A DNA stretch of 64,000 nucleotides from Bullera alba (taxonomy: Eukaryota; Basidiomycota; Tremellomycetes; Tremellales; Bulleraceae), in assembly GCA_001600095.1 (NCBI GenBank), contig BCIX01000004.1:1616586-1680585 (forward strand). Direction: 5' to 3'. This document shows, piece after piece, positions 22,700-33,440 of this stretch (position 1 is the stretch's first letter; each line of letters starts with the position of its first letter). The position numbers and the translations under genes were made by a program. The notes under the pieces were generated by a model. It had not been told where the DNA came from. It ran no database searches and saw only the letters and a list, made by a program, of their open reading frames with translations.

Positions 22700-23377
22700 A
22701 TGGCCAACTCGAAATACGTCCCACCCCTGATCGCCGCCGGACTCGGTGTCTCGATCATGACCTACACCTTCTTCGGGGGCGGTGAGAACGCGCCAGAGCT
22801 GACGGGCAAGTCTCCCGGACCCAAGCCCGAGTCTGGACTGGGGCAGTCGGCCATTGACAGCAAGAATGGCAAGGGGTTAGATCTGTGCTTTGAGGATGTG
22901 ACATTTTGCGTGACTAACCTTGGACTTGTAGCGGCGCGACGTCGCAACCATCCCCTCCATTGCAATCGGGAGGTGCGGCGCCAAACAAGGCGACCGATCA
23001 GACTGTCGCCGGAACGTCTGCTTCCTCGCGAAAGGGCTACTCTGGTGCGTCACCTTTAACTGACTTGATATACCCCGTTGACATGGCCTAGCCGATCACG
23101 ATGTGAAACTCAAGGATAGCAAGACAGGCATTCACGACGGTAGCGATGGCGGAGGTGTTGGTGTGGCCGAGATGAGGGAGAGAAAGATGAAAGGCCAAGG
23201 ACTGCCATCTCCCCAGGTGAGTCCGACAGTGATCATCAGCTCGCGATAGTAGCTTACGTTGGAATATACTAGGGCGGAGATACCAAAGCCCAGGTCACAC
23301 CAGCGGCCATGAACCAGGGAGAAGGTGGAAACCAGCCAAAGCCGCAGAACGGCAGATGGTGGCTCGGCGGCTGGTAG
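22700..23377 (+). CDS. Small N-terminally anchored protein of unknown function
   Basis: I do not recognise this protein. Exons 22700-22875, 22932-23044, 23092-23216 and 23273-23377 give 172 residues. One hydrophobic segment near the N-terminus (YVPPLIAAGLGVSIMTYTFF) is followed by a low-complexity Gly/Pro/Ser/Lys-rich part. The C-terminus ends in a striking NGRWWLGGW. The N-terminal anchor and short size suggest a mitochondrial or other membrane protein. The first intron donor is GTTAGA, less standard than its neighbours, but phases close and all four exons are in one frame. It lies directly downstream of COX11 on the same strand. Confidence 0.7.
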
Positions 23378-23566
23378 AGGATTGATAAGGCGTGAAGTAA
23401 GGAAAACTTGGTCAGGAAGGGATGAAGAGCCATGATGTATCAAGTATCCTGTGGATGCCTGTGGGCTGATCGTGAGAGGAGTCCCGAAGATCGGTCATAA
23501 AACCCTCAAGCAGACTTTCTCTTCTCACATTGCTCTACATGCTTGTTCTACCTGGCATACTCACCC

Positions 23567-25965
23567 CTATAGTAGATGTCTACCCAACCACTCTCTGAAT
23601 GCCTCGCACTCCTCCCCTGGATCCTCGTCGTACGCATGATCACCACCTTCCACTGCCTCCACCACAACTCTCCCCTCCTCGCCCATTCCTTCGATCGTCT
23701 TGAGCGTCTCGAGACACTGCAGAGTCTTATCCATGGGCTGCACGGCTCTGTCGACCGTGCACCACACAAAGTAAATAGGCACCTGTCTCACTCCGGCCTT
23801 GTTCGCGAGATCGAGTCGAGATGTGATTGATAGCTGAGCCGGTTCTGGTCTGAACGCATCGAGGCCATATCCCACGCCCTTTTGCTTGAGGAATAGGAGA
23901 TTTGGGAACAAGCCATGTTGAAGCATGTAGGGGTATAAGATCGACCTCGGTCCGCCGGATACCGCCGTGGCGACTGGAGGTGCCTTGAGGTCCAAGTGGG
24001 GCTTTGCCGCCTCGTGCGGTACCCTAAATCGTGGTCAGTAGTGGAGAGTAGGGCTACGGGCACTCACACTTTACCGTACCACGGCACAGGATTGGTTTCG
24101 GTGGCCCAGAACGGATCCGTCAAATCGGTAATAGGATAGAATGGGGCTATGCACTTTATACCCGAACTTCCCCTTTCACCTCTATACCCTCCTACATCCT
24201 GGTCCGTCGCTCTCCGTGGCACGTCCAAACCTGCAATCATGGCGAGGTAACCCCCGGCCGATCCACCGGAGAGGCAGATCCTACTGGTATCGATCAAATG
24301 GTCGCCCTTGCCCAATTTCTCCAATCGGACATTGAGCTTTGTGTTTATATAGGCCATGAGCGCGGTGACGTCGGAGAGGATATCGATGATGGGGACTTGT
24401 GGGGCCAAGCGATAGTTTGGCGAGATGACCACCACATTGTCCCCATTCGGATAGGTGTACCCTGGCAACCGCCTTAGATGGGGAACCAGATTCTCCTTGT
24501 TGCCTTGCAAGAGCCCGCCGCCGTGGAACCAGATCAGCACAGGGTGTCCTGATGACTTGGCCGGGTTGGTCGGGAGGTAGATGTCGAAATCGATGTTCAG
24601 GGGTTCAGACTCGAAGGTGGCCGCCGGGCAGGTCCTGTAGGTGACAGTGAGATCGGCTTCCGGGAAGGGTATAGGGTCTTTTTTGGCTCGTACCGGTGCC
24701 GACGAAGTGGAGGGGTCGGTCGCAGCGACTTCGGATGTGGTCTGGGTTGGACCACTAGAACCGGCATCGCACCCCTCCATGTTGACCTGGGTGTTGGGCA
24801 GTTCACCCTCGAGTTTCCTCAACTTTGGGTTCGCAGAGAGGTTCAGCTCGGCCAGATTTGGCATGTTCACGAATATATCAGCGCTGAGAGTGCCGTCGAG
24901 AAAGTTGGCGTCGAGACTGAGCAGTCTCAATTGCTGAAACTTCCATCCTGTCTTGAACCCATCCAATGATTCGGCTGTCAATCTGTTGTCCGAGAGGTGG
25001 AGAGTCCGAAGCGTGGGCACTATCGTCCGCGACTTTGTTGCAGCTCTTGAGAATGAAGTGCTGAGGAATCCGGCACCATAAGCCAGTCCGTCATCGGTCG
25101 GCTCAACCGGGTTCGAAAAGTCGATCGCGGTGATGTGATTATGCGAAAGGTCGAGGATGGTGAGCGCAGGGAGGAGAAGGAGCTGGGGAGGGAGTGCGAG
25201 AAGCTCGTTGTTCCTGTAACGACTCAGCACGTGTCTCTATATAGCCAGGCTAGTGGCACACTCACGACAGGTCTATGGATGTGAGCTGGAGCAAGTCGGC
25301 GAAGACGTCCGGCAGCGAGGACAGCTTGTTCTTGCTCAACTAGAGGAGTCTAAGCAAGAGCTACCTTGCCCGTTGGAGGAGCGACTCACATCTATGCTTT
25401 TCAATCCCCCAAATGAACCAATCTCCGGTTCCAGCTCCCTTATCCTATTATCTCCCGCCCTCAACGCGATCAGCTCCACGCAATCCCACTGCTCCTCCTG
25501 CTCTTTCTGCCCAAACGCCTTGTTTCGATCCAGCTCGTAGTAATGTCCCAATCTTCCAAACGATTCCGTCAGGCCGTTGACCGAGCCTCCGATCGTTGGC
25601 TCGGGGGGCGGCGATGGCGGCCGAGTCAGCTCTTTGGCCGGTAAGCCCAAGAGATGGATGTACGTCTCTGCCGGTATCCGATGAAGATCCAGCGAGTCGA
25701 GATCAAGCCGGCCTATCAACCTGGATTTTAGCACCACACCTCCTCTTCACCTGTCGTTTGGTTCGAGCGACGTACCCGACTTTGCCGCCTTTTTCAACTG
25801 CGCTATCACCGACTTGTCCTCCAGTGCAGACTCGGCAGGGTCGGGCTCGAAGCGACTACCCCTGGGCGTTCCTCTGGGCGTCTCGGTGGGACGTTGCTTG
25901 ACCGGCGTCGAGCGTGTCTCGGCACGCTTTGCCGCGATCTGCTCTCTCATGCTTATGCGCGACAT
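23567..25965 (-). CDS. Leucine-rich-repeat protein fused to an alpha/beta-hydrolase
   Basis: Exons on the minus strand: 25965-25776, 25712-25390, 25339-25266, 25213-24068 and 24023-23567, giving 729 residues. The N-terminal half resembles LRRC40-type leucine-rich-repeat proteins: QLKKAAKSGRLDLDSLDLHRIP, then LxxLxxLxLSxNxI repeats such as LTILDLSHNHIT, LRTLHLSDNRL and LAELNLSANPKL. After a Ser/Thr-rich hinge comes a hormone-sensitive-lipase-like hydrolase with the oxyanion loop WFHGGG (about residue 420), nucleophile elbow LSGGSAGG (about 510), an acid residue in WCTVDRAVQ and the histidine in GGDHAYDED. All catalytic parts look intact. The third exon joins the two repeat blocks in phase, so this is one gene. 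Start at 25965 (MSRISMREQ) is preferred over 26013. Substrate and location unknown. Confidence 0.85.
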
Positions 25966-26455
25966 GCCGGGCACGGGGAGGTGTTGTCGACGGCAGCGGT
26001 GGGCCAGTGTCAAGCCAATGTTGACCGAGTGTCGTCGGACGCGTTTCAGCTTTTTTTAGGTGGGACTCGCTCGATCGCAAGTTCGGACATGGCCGCAGAG
26101 CCAAAAGAGGGTAGAGAGTTTGGAGGGGTCGAGGACTGGATGATGCATGCTTGAAGATGGAGAGCAGCGGATGGTGAGCAGGATGAACATGGTGTATTCC
26201 AGGGATAGACAGTGAGGATAAATGACTAGAGACTTGTGATCAAGGGACCAAGGGTCCCCGACTCAGTCGTCAATCGCTCCCTTCCTTCACTCCCTCGTTG
26301 TCGTTTGCCACTGATCAAAGGGGTGACTTCGCCTGCTGATCATGTGTGGACGAGGGACTGACAGCTAGGTCAACATGAGGCTAGAGTGTTGAGGTGTATA
26401 TAGTCTCTACAGAAGTCATCATCAGTGGAATGCAACTGCTTCCTCTACCACTTCG
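25966..26455. other. Divergent promoter region
   Basis: 490 bases between the start codons of the LRR-hydrolase gene and the small plus-strand gene. A TATATAG box at 26397-26403, about 55 bases before the plus-strand ATG, serves that gene. No gene seen; short open frames here are upstream leaders. Confidence 0.45.
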
Positions 26456-27024
26456 ATGTCCACCATCTCCACTGCTCACTGCCAGCCAGAATCAACGCTA
26501 CAGCTTGTCCTGGAGCGACTGTGGAAAGAGCCGGAGTACCTGGTTGCAGTGACGAAGTATCTCCTCGCCGAGGAACGAAAGGCATTACTCGTATCTGCAC
26601 CCCGCCTGCGATCATCAGCACCTCCCACCAGGCCTACGGCGCAATCTGAGAAGCTATCGACGCCGCGAACTCAATCCCGGCTACCCACCCTGGCCGAGCT
26701 GCTATCCGAGGAGGCATCAAAGCGGAAGCGCCAGGAGACGCACTATCAAGGCATCCCACTCTCCGTCATAACGATGAACACCAACTCGAGTCCCGGCCAA
26801 CGACGGGTGGTCACCTCGAAACGCGTATCAAAGCTGGAAAGAGCATTGGGCAAGATGGGCATATCGACCGCCACGAGCAGTAGGGTGAGTCGAGTCGTTG
26901 CAGGATCTGCTCGTCGCTAATGTAAGACTAGATCGTACATACACCCACCCCGCCGAGACACCATCCAGCGAGTGAGATTGAAAGTGACGAGGATAGTGAC
27001 GACGACGTGGTGATCCTCCTATAA
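26456..27024 (+). CDS. Small basic protein with a C-terminal SUMO-interaction-like tail, function unknown
   Basis: Unrecognised 173-residue protein from exons 26456-26884 and 26932-27024. The N-terminal 45 residues form a likely helical pair (LQLVLERLWKEPEYLVAVTKYLLAEER); the middle is Ser/Pro/Arg/Lys-rich and probably disordered. Exon 2 adds an acidic run directly followed by the hydrophobic end VVILL, which has the form of a SUMO-interacting motif (acidic stretch next to V-V-I-L). This would make it a nuclear protein; that is inference from a short motif. The intron is 47 nt with a standard GTGAGT donor. Converges with the MADS-box gene. Confidence 0.7.
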
Positions 27025-27212
27025 TCGCATGCAAGGAGGAAGATGTGGCGACGCGGAGCGAGACTGTAAACGGTACTTGTACATCTCTGTACTCTACAAT
27101 CATGGTCGACTATGCTGGATTACAAGTACAATTGAACACCTCTATGCCCTTTCGATCCCTATCTATGGCAACTAAGGGGTTCGCAGAACCCCTAACTCCC
27201 CCGACCAGACAG

Positions 27213-28931
27213 CTACGCCCTTATGTTCGCCGGCGAACCTGGGGTCGGGAATGGCATCTCATCCTGCTGACCATGCAAATGCGGTTGTTGTCCTATACCC
27301 CACGGTATATCATCCGCCCCGGGCGCTCGATACTGCTCCTCCGCGTATGCCTCCTTCTGTCGAGACCTGCCGTTCAACGTAGGCCATTCAAACTCGCCTC
27401 CTCCCATGCTCATCGCCGGGTTCGACCTCGGCGCCCAATCGCCAGTGGCCAGGCCAGACTCTGGGCCGTGGTCGTGTGGAGTGGGGATTCCCGGTGGCGT
27501 ATACTGCGGCTCTTGAGAACTGCTGCCTGAATGTACACCGCCGATATTCTCGTGATTGAGCGCTTGAGCAGAGCCGGATGCGCCGCCGACGCCGAACAGT
27601 TGATCCAGTAGAGTCTTGTCTTCAAGAGGGATACCCAGCTCGGCGAGTTGACTCCTCTGTCGCTCTAGCAGGATGCGCTGTTGTCGCTGGTGATTCTGTT
27701 GTAGTTGGAATTCGGCGTATCTAGCGAGGAGGTTCTGGTCCCATTGCATGTTGCCCGGAAGCATCGGCAGGTTCTGAGGTATAGGTTGAGAATGGCTTTG
27801 CTGGGAGTGGTGCTGCTGGTGTTGATGTTGAGGCTGCATCGCGACTTCACGTGCAAAGGCCGCACCTTCGTGCATCCTATACTGTTGCGCCTGTGCCTGA
27901 GCATAGTCGAGCTCCTCGCTCGAGTAGCTAGGTCGGACGGGTTGAGGCGGGGGATAGCCACCGGGAGTCATCTGCGGGACCTCGATCGGAGGTACTTGTC
28001 GATAGTAGCCGGTGGTGGAGCGAGTCGCGCTATGTTGCGCGCTGGCAAGCATGCCGTCCCTCGCGTACATCTCTTGCTGAGGCTGTTGATGCAGGCCCAT
28101 AGCATAGTGCAGTCCGGCCATTGGCTGTGGAGGTATCAGCGGGCTATTTGCAACGAACAGGCTTCTGTACTCACACCGTGACCCTCCGCCTCCGTCTTCA
28201 CCTCATCCTGCCTGCGCCTCCGCTTCCGCCTGTCGTCCTCGCCTCGCTTGACTTCCTCGTCAAAGTCGCTACTGGACTCGCTGTCGCTTTCCTCGAGTAT
28301 ACCGTCGATAAAGCTCTTCTTCTCCTCGCTGCGACGATGGCTCCTTCGGCCACTACCTCTTCCTTTGCCCTTGGCCTTTTGCCTGTAATGCGCTATTGTT
28401 CTCGAGACCTCTGCCTTTGATGGCATTCGGTTCTTGTACGATTCTTTGCCTTTCAGCGATTTGTTGGGAGGTGGAGCACCATTCGCTGCCGCGTTCTTGG
28501 CTGTCGATGCGCGTCGGGAAGTCGATGGGCCCTCGTCGTCGTCATCAGAGTCTTCACCAGCCAGCGCCATGGCTGCAAACTCGGGTGCTCTCCGTCTCTC
28601 GATCAGACCTTCATACTGTGTCTGGTCAGTGTGCTATAGCTGACCGAATGGCGAGCGGCACTTACGTCCAAGTACCGGTCAATCTCCTCGTCAAGATCCT
28701 TGCTCGAAAACTCGTATGGCTTGCCAGCGGCAGAGAAGATGACGATCGACACGTCGGCGGCGCAAAGGACAGATAGCTCCCAGGCCTTTTTCATCAGACC
28801 GGCTTTTCGCTTGAGAAACGTGACATTTCGGTTCCTCTCGTCCTGGCGCGAACGTCAGCCAACTCCTACACCTTGACGCGATGCATCAGGCTCACTGTGA
28901 GAGGACGGATCTCAATCTTCTTTCTACCCAT
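27213..28931 (-). CDS. RLM1: MADS-box transcription factor, MEF2/Rlm1 type
   Basis: Nuclear DNA-binding factor; the budding yeast homologue Rlm1 acts below the cell-wall-integrity MAP kinase. Exons 28931-28896, 28842-28666, 28615-28175 and 28124-27213 give 521 residues. The MADS domain starts at residue 1 ([38 protein letters not shown]) and runs to about residue 60, followed by a MEF2-like EIDRYLDYEG segment. The rest is disordered: an acidic/serine patch, a basic run ([10 protein letters not shown]) that may be a nuclear signal, and a long His/Gln-rich tract ([17 protein letters not shown]) typical of activation domains. Assignment to Rlm1 rather than Smp1 or another MEF2 relative is by residue pattern only. 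Confidence 0.85.
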
Positions 28932-29875
28932 GACGGCCGAGTAGTGGATGTGGGTGTGGAGGCGAGATGAAGATCAAGATGGCCGGGACTACGTCGACGG
29001 TGGAGCCGGATGAGCGTCGGCGGCGAGACTTGCGATCGCGACGATGCTTATGCCTCCAGTGTCCAACACGCTCTCGCTGTTGGTCTGACTGTGCTCTCGC
29101 GTCGCTGTCGCTGCTCTCTCGGTGGTGAGGATGTTGCTGGTTGTTGGATATGGGATGGAGATGTGCGGGTGGACTGTATTTAGAACAGCGGTCCAAAGGG
29201 GGGAATTAAAAATAGACGGGGAGAGAGAGAAGCCGAGTTGGGTGTTTTAACAAAGTCGGCCCCAGGGTCAAAAGCGGAATCAATTCTCGGCCCAATTCCT
29301 AGTAACGGATCTACAACGGCCGTGCCTCGCCCGCTAATCCTCATTAGGCTCTGCTTGTAATCGTATTACGGCAACGAGGCGTTTCAATTAGACGACCACC
29401 ACCCGCAGCAACCTGCAGCAACACCACCACATCACACCGGAGAAGCGGTGCAGAGTCGTTCGGGCCATACGATCGCGTTCATGATTCCGCAGCCATCCGC
29501 ACCACGCCAGACCACGCTGCAGCACGCTGCCACCAATCTCGTCTAACAGAACAGTATAGGACCTGAGATCCACAGGAACAGACTACACGAAGTGACTCAT
29601 GACTCGGAATGATGAGCACATGCTCAAAGTCTACGCCCGCTGTATACCCGCTCGGCCGCAGCGGATCGACAGGGATCGACGGGTATGACCGAGTCACTTT
29701 CCTCTTCGGGTGACAGCAATCCATGTTGCCACAGTATCTTAGCTTGAGCTCAGAGACTTCTCCTGCGCCATGACTTGCTGACCAAGTGCTAGAGATACAT
29801 GTATGTTCAGATGCAGCAAGTATATCAACCTCTAGTTCCCTGTTCCCATTCCTTCCACTTGCCCTCGCCTCGCCG
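28932..29875. other. Upstream region of the MADS-box gene
   Basis: 944 bases between the MADS start codon and the stop of the degenerate DEAD-box gene, both on the minus strand. Antisense frames (for example 28924-29196, 29479-29895) are Arg/His-rich and lack domains or splice partners; I treat them as leader or promoter. CACCACC/GCAGCAACA short repeats occur at 29394-29425. No RNA gene recognised. Confidence 0.45.
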
Positions 29876-32769
29876 TTAATGCTGGAAAAGATCATGAAAG
29901 ACGCTCGGTATCTCAGCCGACTACGCGAACGTCAGCACTTTCCTTAGTCGCGGTCTACGAGTCGACCCACCTTGAAGCGATATGCGCATTCCGTCGAGCG
30001 CAACATCTCCACATCCCCTCCGGCAGCTTGAACAAAGCTGACAATAACTCCATTCACGTTCGGCGCCACACCCTGCCTATTCGGCGGCACGGCCGCAGCT
30101 GCTCTCAGCGCGTATCCCTCCACCGATCGGGGTAGGTCAAAGTTGATGACCAATGGCGCCCATGGGATCTCTGGCGGCTTGACGTTGACGTCAAAGATGA
30201 CGAGGAAGCGAGGTCCGTTTCCAGCGAGCGAGAGGCGCCATTGCTGCAAGACACCTTTCTTCTGCGTCGGAGGCATGTCGGGGGACTGGACGCGTCATAC
30301 GTGAGCTGACATCCTGCACACTCTAGGTGCCGACTCACCAGGTACAGAGTCTCCCACTGCACACTGCCTAGCTTGTACTGCGAATCGTCAGCCAAAGCCC
30401 TCGTCCGCCTCATCATCCGCCAAACTCACCACAACCGCTTCCAAGGCGGAAAACGATCCAACATAGATCACAGCCTGCCATAATGGATAATCCTCCAGAA
30501 TCTTGACCAACATGTCCAGTTTGTACTCCTTTGCCCTTTGTGCCTCTTCATTCTGGCTATTCACCTGCCCATTCACACTACTCCCTCTTTCCGAGCCGAT
30601 GGTGCCAGGACCCAAGTCGACGCCAGGGGTGGAGGGCTCCACACGGGCGGATCCCGTGATGGTGAGGTAGACGTACGTGTGCTTGAGGTGTACGCCCGGG
30701 GTAACGGACGAGACGGATTCTTGCGAGTTGACACCACCTTCCCTTCTGACCAACACCCTGACTGGGTCCCGCACCTGCAGCGATTGCGAAAAGTTGATCA
30801 CATCCGTGGGGATCGTGTTGGAGAAGATACACGTCTGCCTCTCGATCCCGCCAGAGGGCCCAGGAGTCGATGGTGGAGGTGCACCGGGGGCGCCGAACCG
30901 ACTTGGGCCAGAGGGTTGTGATGGCTGTGACGGTTGACCAGGGAAGGGAATCTTGGATTGTGGGTTGAAAGGCGAGTCCCTGCCTGCGTCGTACGGGCTG
31001 GTGACATTGACAGGCGCATTGTTCAATCCACCTCCGGGGGAGAACGGCGCAGGCGGTCCAATTGGTGCTAATCCACCTCCTGGCGTCAGCGGTCCCACAG
31101 CTCCTGCCTGTCGTCGGGGCATTGGCAACAGCTTGGCCACGTTCAAAACGTGTTCGTACAGGTTTCTCGCGATAAGCTGGTCCACCTCGTCCAAGATCAA
31201 GAGTCGACATTCCGAAGACCCCAGTCCTCCTCGGGGCGAGAGCACCTCTGCGATCTTGGCCGGAGTACCGATCAACAGATGAACAGCGTCCCGCTGGATC
31301 GTCGCGATTTCACTCTGCAAAGCGCTGGAACCTGCCGTTCCCGCCGCTAGAGCGGATCTGACACCCAGCGGACCACCGATATTGCGGACGAGCTTGTGAC
31401 ATTGTGTCGCTTGGTCGACAGTGGTAGTGATGATGATGACCGCGGGACCCTTGTACGCCCCGCTGGGTGGAGGAAGCGTCAAGCAGAGTTGTAGCGCCGG
31501 GACGACGTATGAGATGATTCGTTCTTGAGTTGGAGGTGCCTGAGCGATGATATCCGCTCCTTTGAGCATGAATGGCAAGACTCGGGCTTGGATCTTGTTC
31601 GGAGGGCCGATTCTACGAGGCATCAGTACGAGCCTCACTTCTCTCTACCCATGCACCCACCCGTATTTCCCTATACTCCTCAGCAGTTCGACTTTGAGGT
31701 TGAGGTGGTCCCACTTTGTAACCACGATCCCTGCTCCAGGTGCTGCTGCACCCCCTCCTGGAGTCATCACACCGGCCTGGCTCACTCCTCCTGGCGTCAT
31801 CGTGCCGCTCGTACCACCACCTTGAACTCCAGCTCCACCTTGAGCACCCTGGCCCGGACCCGGCGACCAATCCCTCTGTCCACCAGACTGCAGAGCGAAT
31901 TTGGAATGATGTCCCCATTTATCCCTTCCTCCCTCCCCCTCCCCCGCTTTCACCGAAGCCGAAGCCGATCGATGCACACCCGGTCGACCCGTCAACGCTG
32001 CAGACGGATTTGGCGAGGTCATGCCCATGATCCCCATCCCGCTTCCAGTGGTAGGCGTGGTCAACGGTCCATTGGAGTATTCGCTCGGATGCTGGATCGT
32101 GCGGTTGAACGGCGTTGCGGGGTTGTACCCACCAAGCCTGCTACTTCCATGTTGCTGGCCCTGCGACTGCTGCTGGGACTGGGGTAGACCCGGGGTGACG
32201 CTCCCAGCGGAGCTTTGGCGGGTCAACTGCGCTTGACTCTGTTGCAAGCGTTGCAATTGCGCCACAGAAGTCGACAACGCCGCAATCTGCTGTTGCAAAG
32301 CGGCCACATTGGCATCCTGGCCCAACTCCCGGCTTCCTTGACTCGGCTGGGTCGACCGCGTGGAGGGGATGAACGGTGATGGCTGGGGATCAGGCTCCTC
32401 GAATGGCGAAAACACAGCTTGCATCGAAGCTGAAGGCGTGGCGCCGTGATTCAAACGGCTTCCTCCCGGGCCGTTCCGCTGGGACACTGCGCCATTCGGG
32501 GCTGGACCCGCCAGGGCAGATTGGACGAGGGTCGACAGGTGGTTGACTTGTGATGATAGGGATTCGAGGGTGGATTCGGTCTTGCTCAGTCGACTCGACA
32601 GGGCTAGGTAGATGGGCGACTTTTCCCACTCTCTGTCCGGTAGACTGGGCTGTTTGCTATGGCCAGAGGTCGCGTTATCCGTGTTGCCGGGAATGGTCGC
32701 ATTGTTGGAAGCGGTCGAAGATGCACCGGCTGTGTCATCAACAGGTCCAGAGGCTGATTCTCCCGACAT
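29876..32769 (-). CDS. DEAD-box/eIF4A-like protein with degenerate catalytic motifs
   Basis: Exons on the minus strand: 32769-31661, 31612-30430, 30377-30339, 30285-29971 and 29920-29876, giving 896 residues. Residues 1-350 are disordered, Gln/Ser/Gly-rich, with a coiled segment (KTESTLESLSSQVNHLSTLV). From about 350 the order of a DEAD-box helicase can be followed: Q-motif-like PPNKIQ, then AQAPPTQERI where eIF4A has AQSGTGKT, GTPAKI for TPGR, LILDEVDQL for DEAD, SNT for SAT; in the second RecA-like domain RFLVIFDVNVKPPE replaces the ARGxD region and the HRxGRxxR motif is lost, although LVINFDLP is kept. A Gly/Pro insert sits between motifs II and III. It is therefore probably unable to hydrolyse ATP and may act as an RNA- or protein-binding scaffold (inference). 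I do not know a named homologue. Confidence 0.78.
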
Positions 32770-33440
32770 GATGCGGCGGGTAGGTGTGAGCTGTGGATGT
32801 CGGTCCTGCTAGCACCGCAGTGGCTGACCGTGCTGGCGGATGAAGTGTCGAGTATGAGGCAGCCGCTGATGGTGGATCGCGTAGACCCCGAGGTCGAGGA
32901 CAACGGATCGTGTTCGAGATCCGGCAGATTTGGGTCCGAGATGTGATTCAAATTGGTTTCGATCACCGCTCACGACTCGAGCATCTCGAGGACGTACAGT
33001 GCGAAGGGAGTAGATAATGTGGATGCGTGTCCAAGCGACTAGGGATGGTCAGAGCAGACAAGACCCAAGAAGAGAACACTAAGACGAGACGAGAGGGACT
33101 GAGGGAGATCTACGAATTGGATCTGGCGGATGTTTTCGTTCGTAACCGTTCTAGGCCTTTGCGTAAGAACCTAGTTTTACAAATACCGCCCAGTGTTCTT
33201 ATCAAACGCTCGTAGCACGCCATGACATCGACCACAGCTTAGAAACGATCGTGAAAGGGTGGCTCAGTCACGAAGACTCGATGCCACCAGTGCTTCGTCC
33301 TGCGTGGCGCGACAGCCGAGTGCAGGAAGGGCACATCGGTTGATCCAAACCCCCGAAAGTCATCGCAACCAACAGCCCCGACCTTTCGTGAAAGTGTACA
33401 TCGCATCCCAACGAGAAACAACTATACGGCGTCGCACAGT
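32770..33440. other. Intergenic region between DEAD-box-like gene and RPL26
   Basis: 671 bases holding the promoter of the DEAD-box-like gene and the 3' end of RPL26, both minus strand. Open frames up to 120 codons have no recognisable content and no tRNA fold was found. Confidence 0.45.

Noticed and set aside
29394..29425. CACCACC/GCAGCAACA repeats as a mobile or satellite element
   Set aside because: Only a few imperfect units with no target-site duplication or coding capacity.
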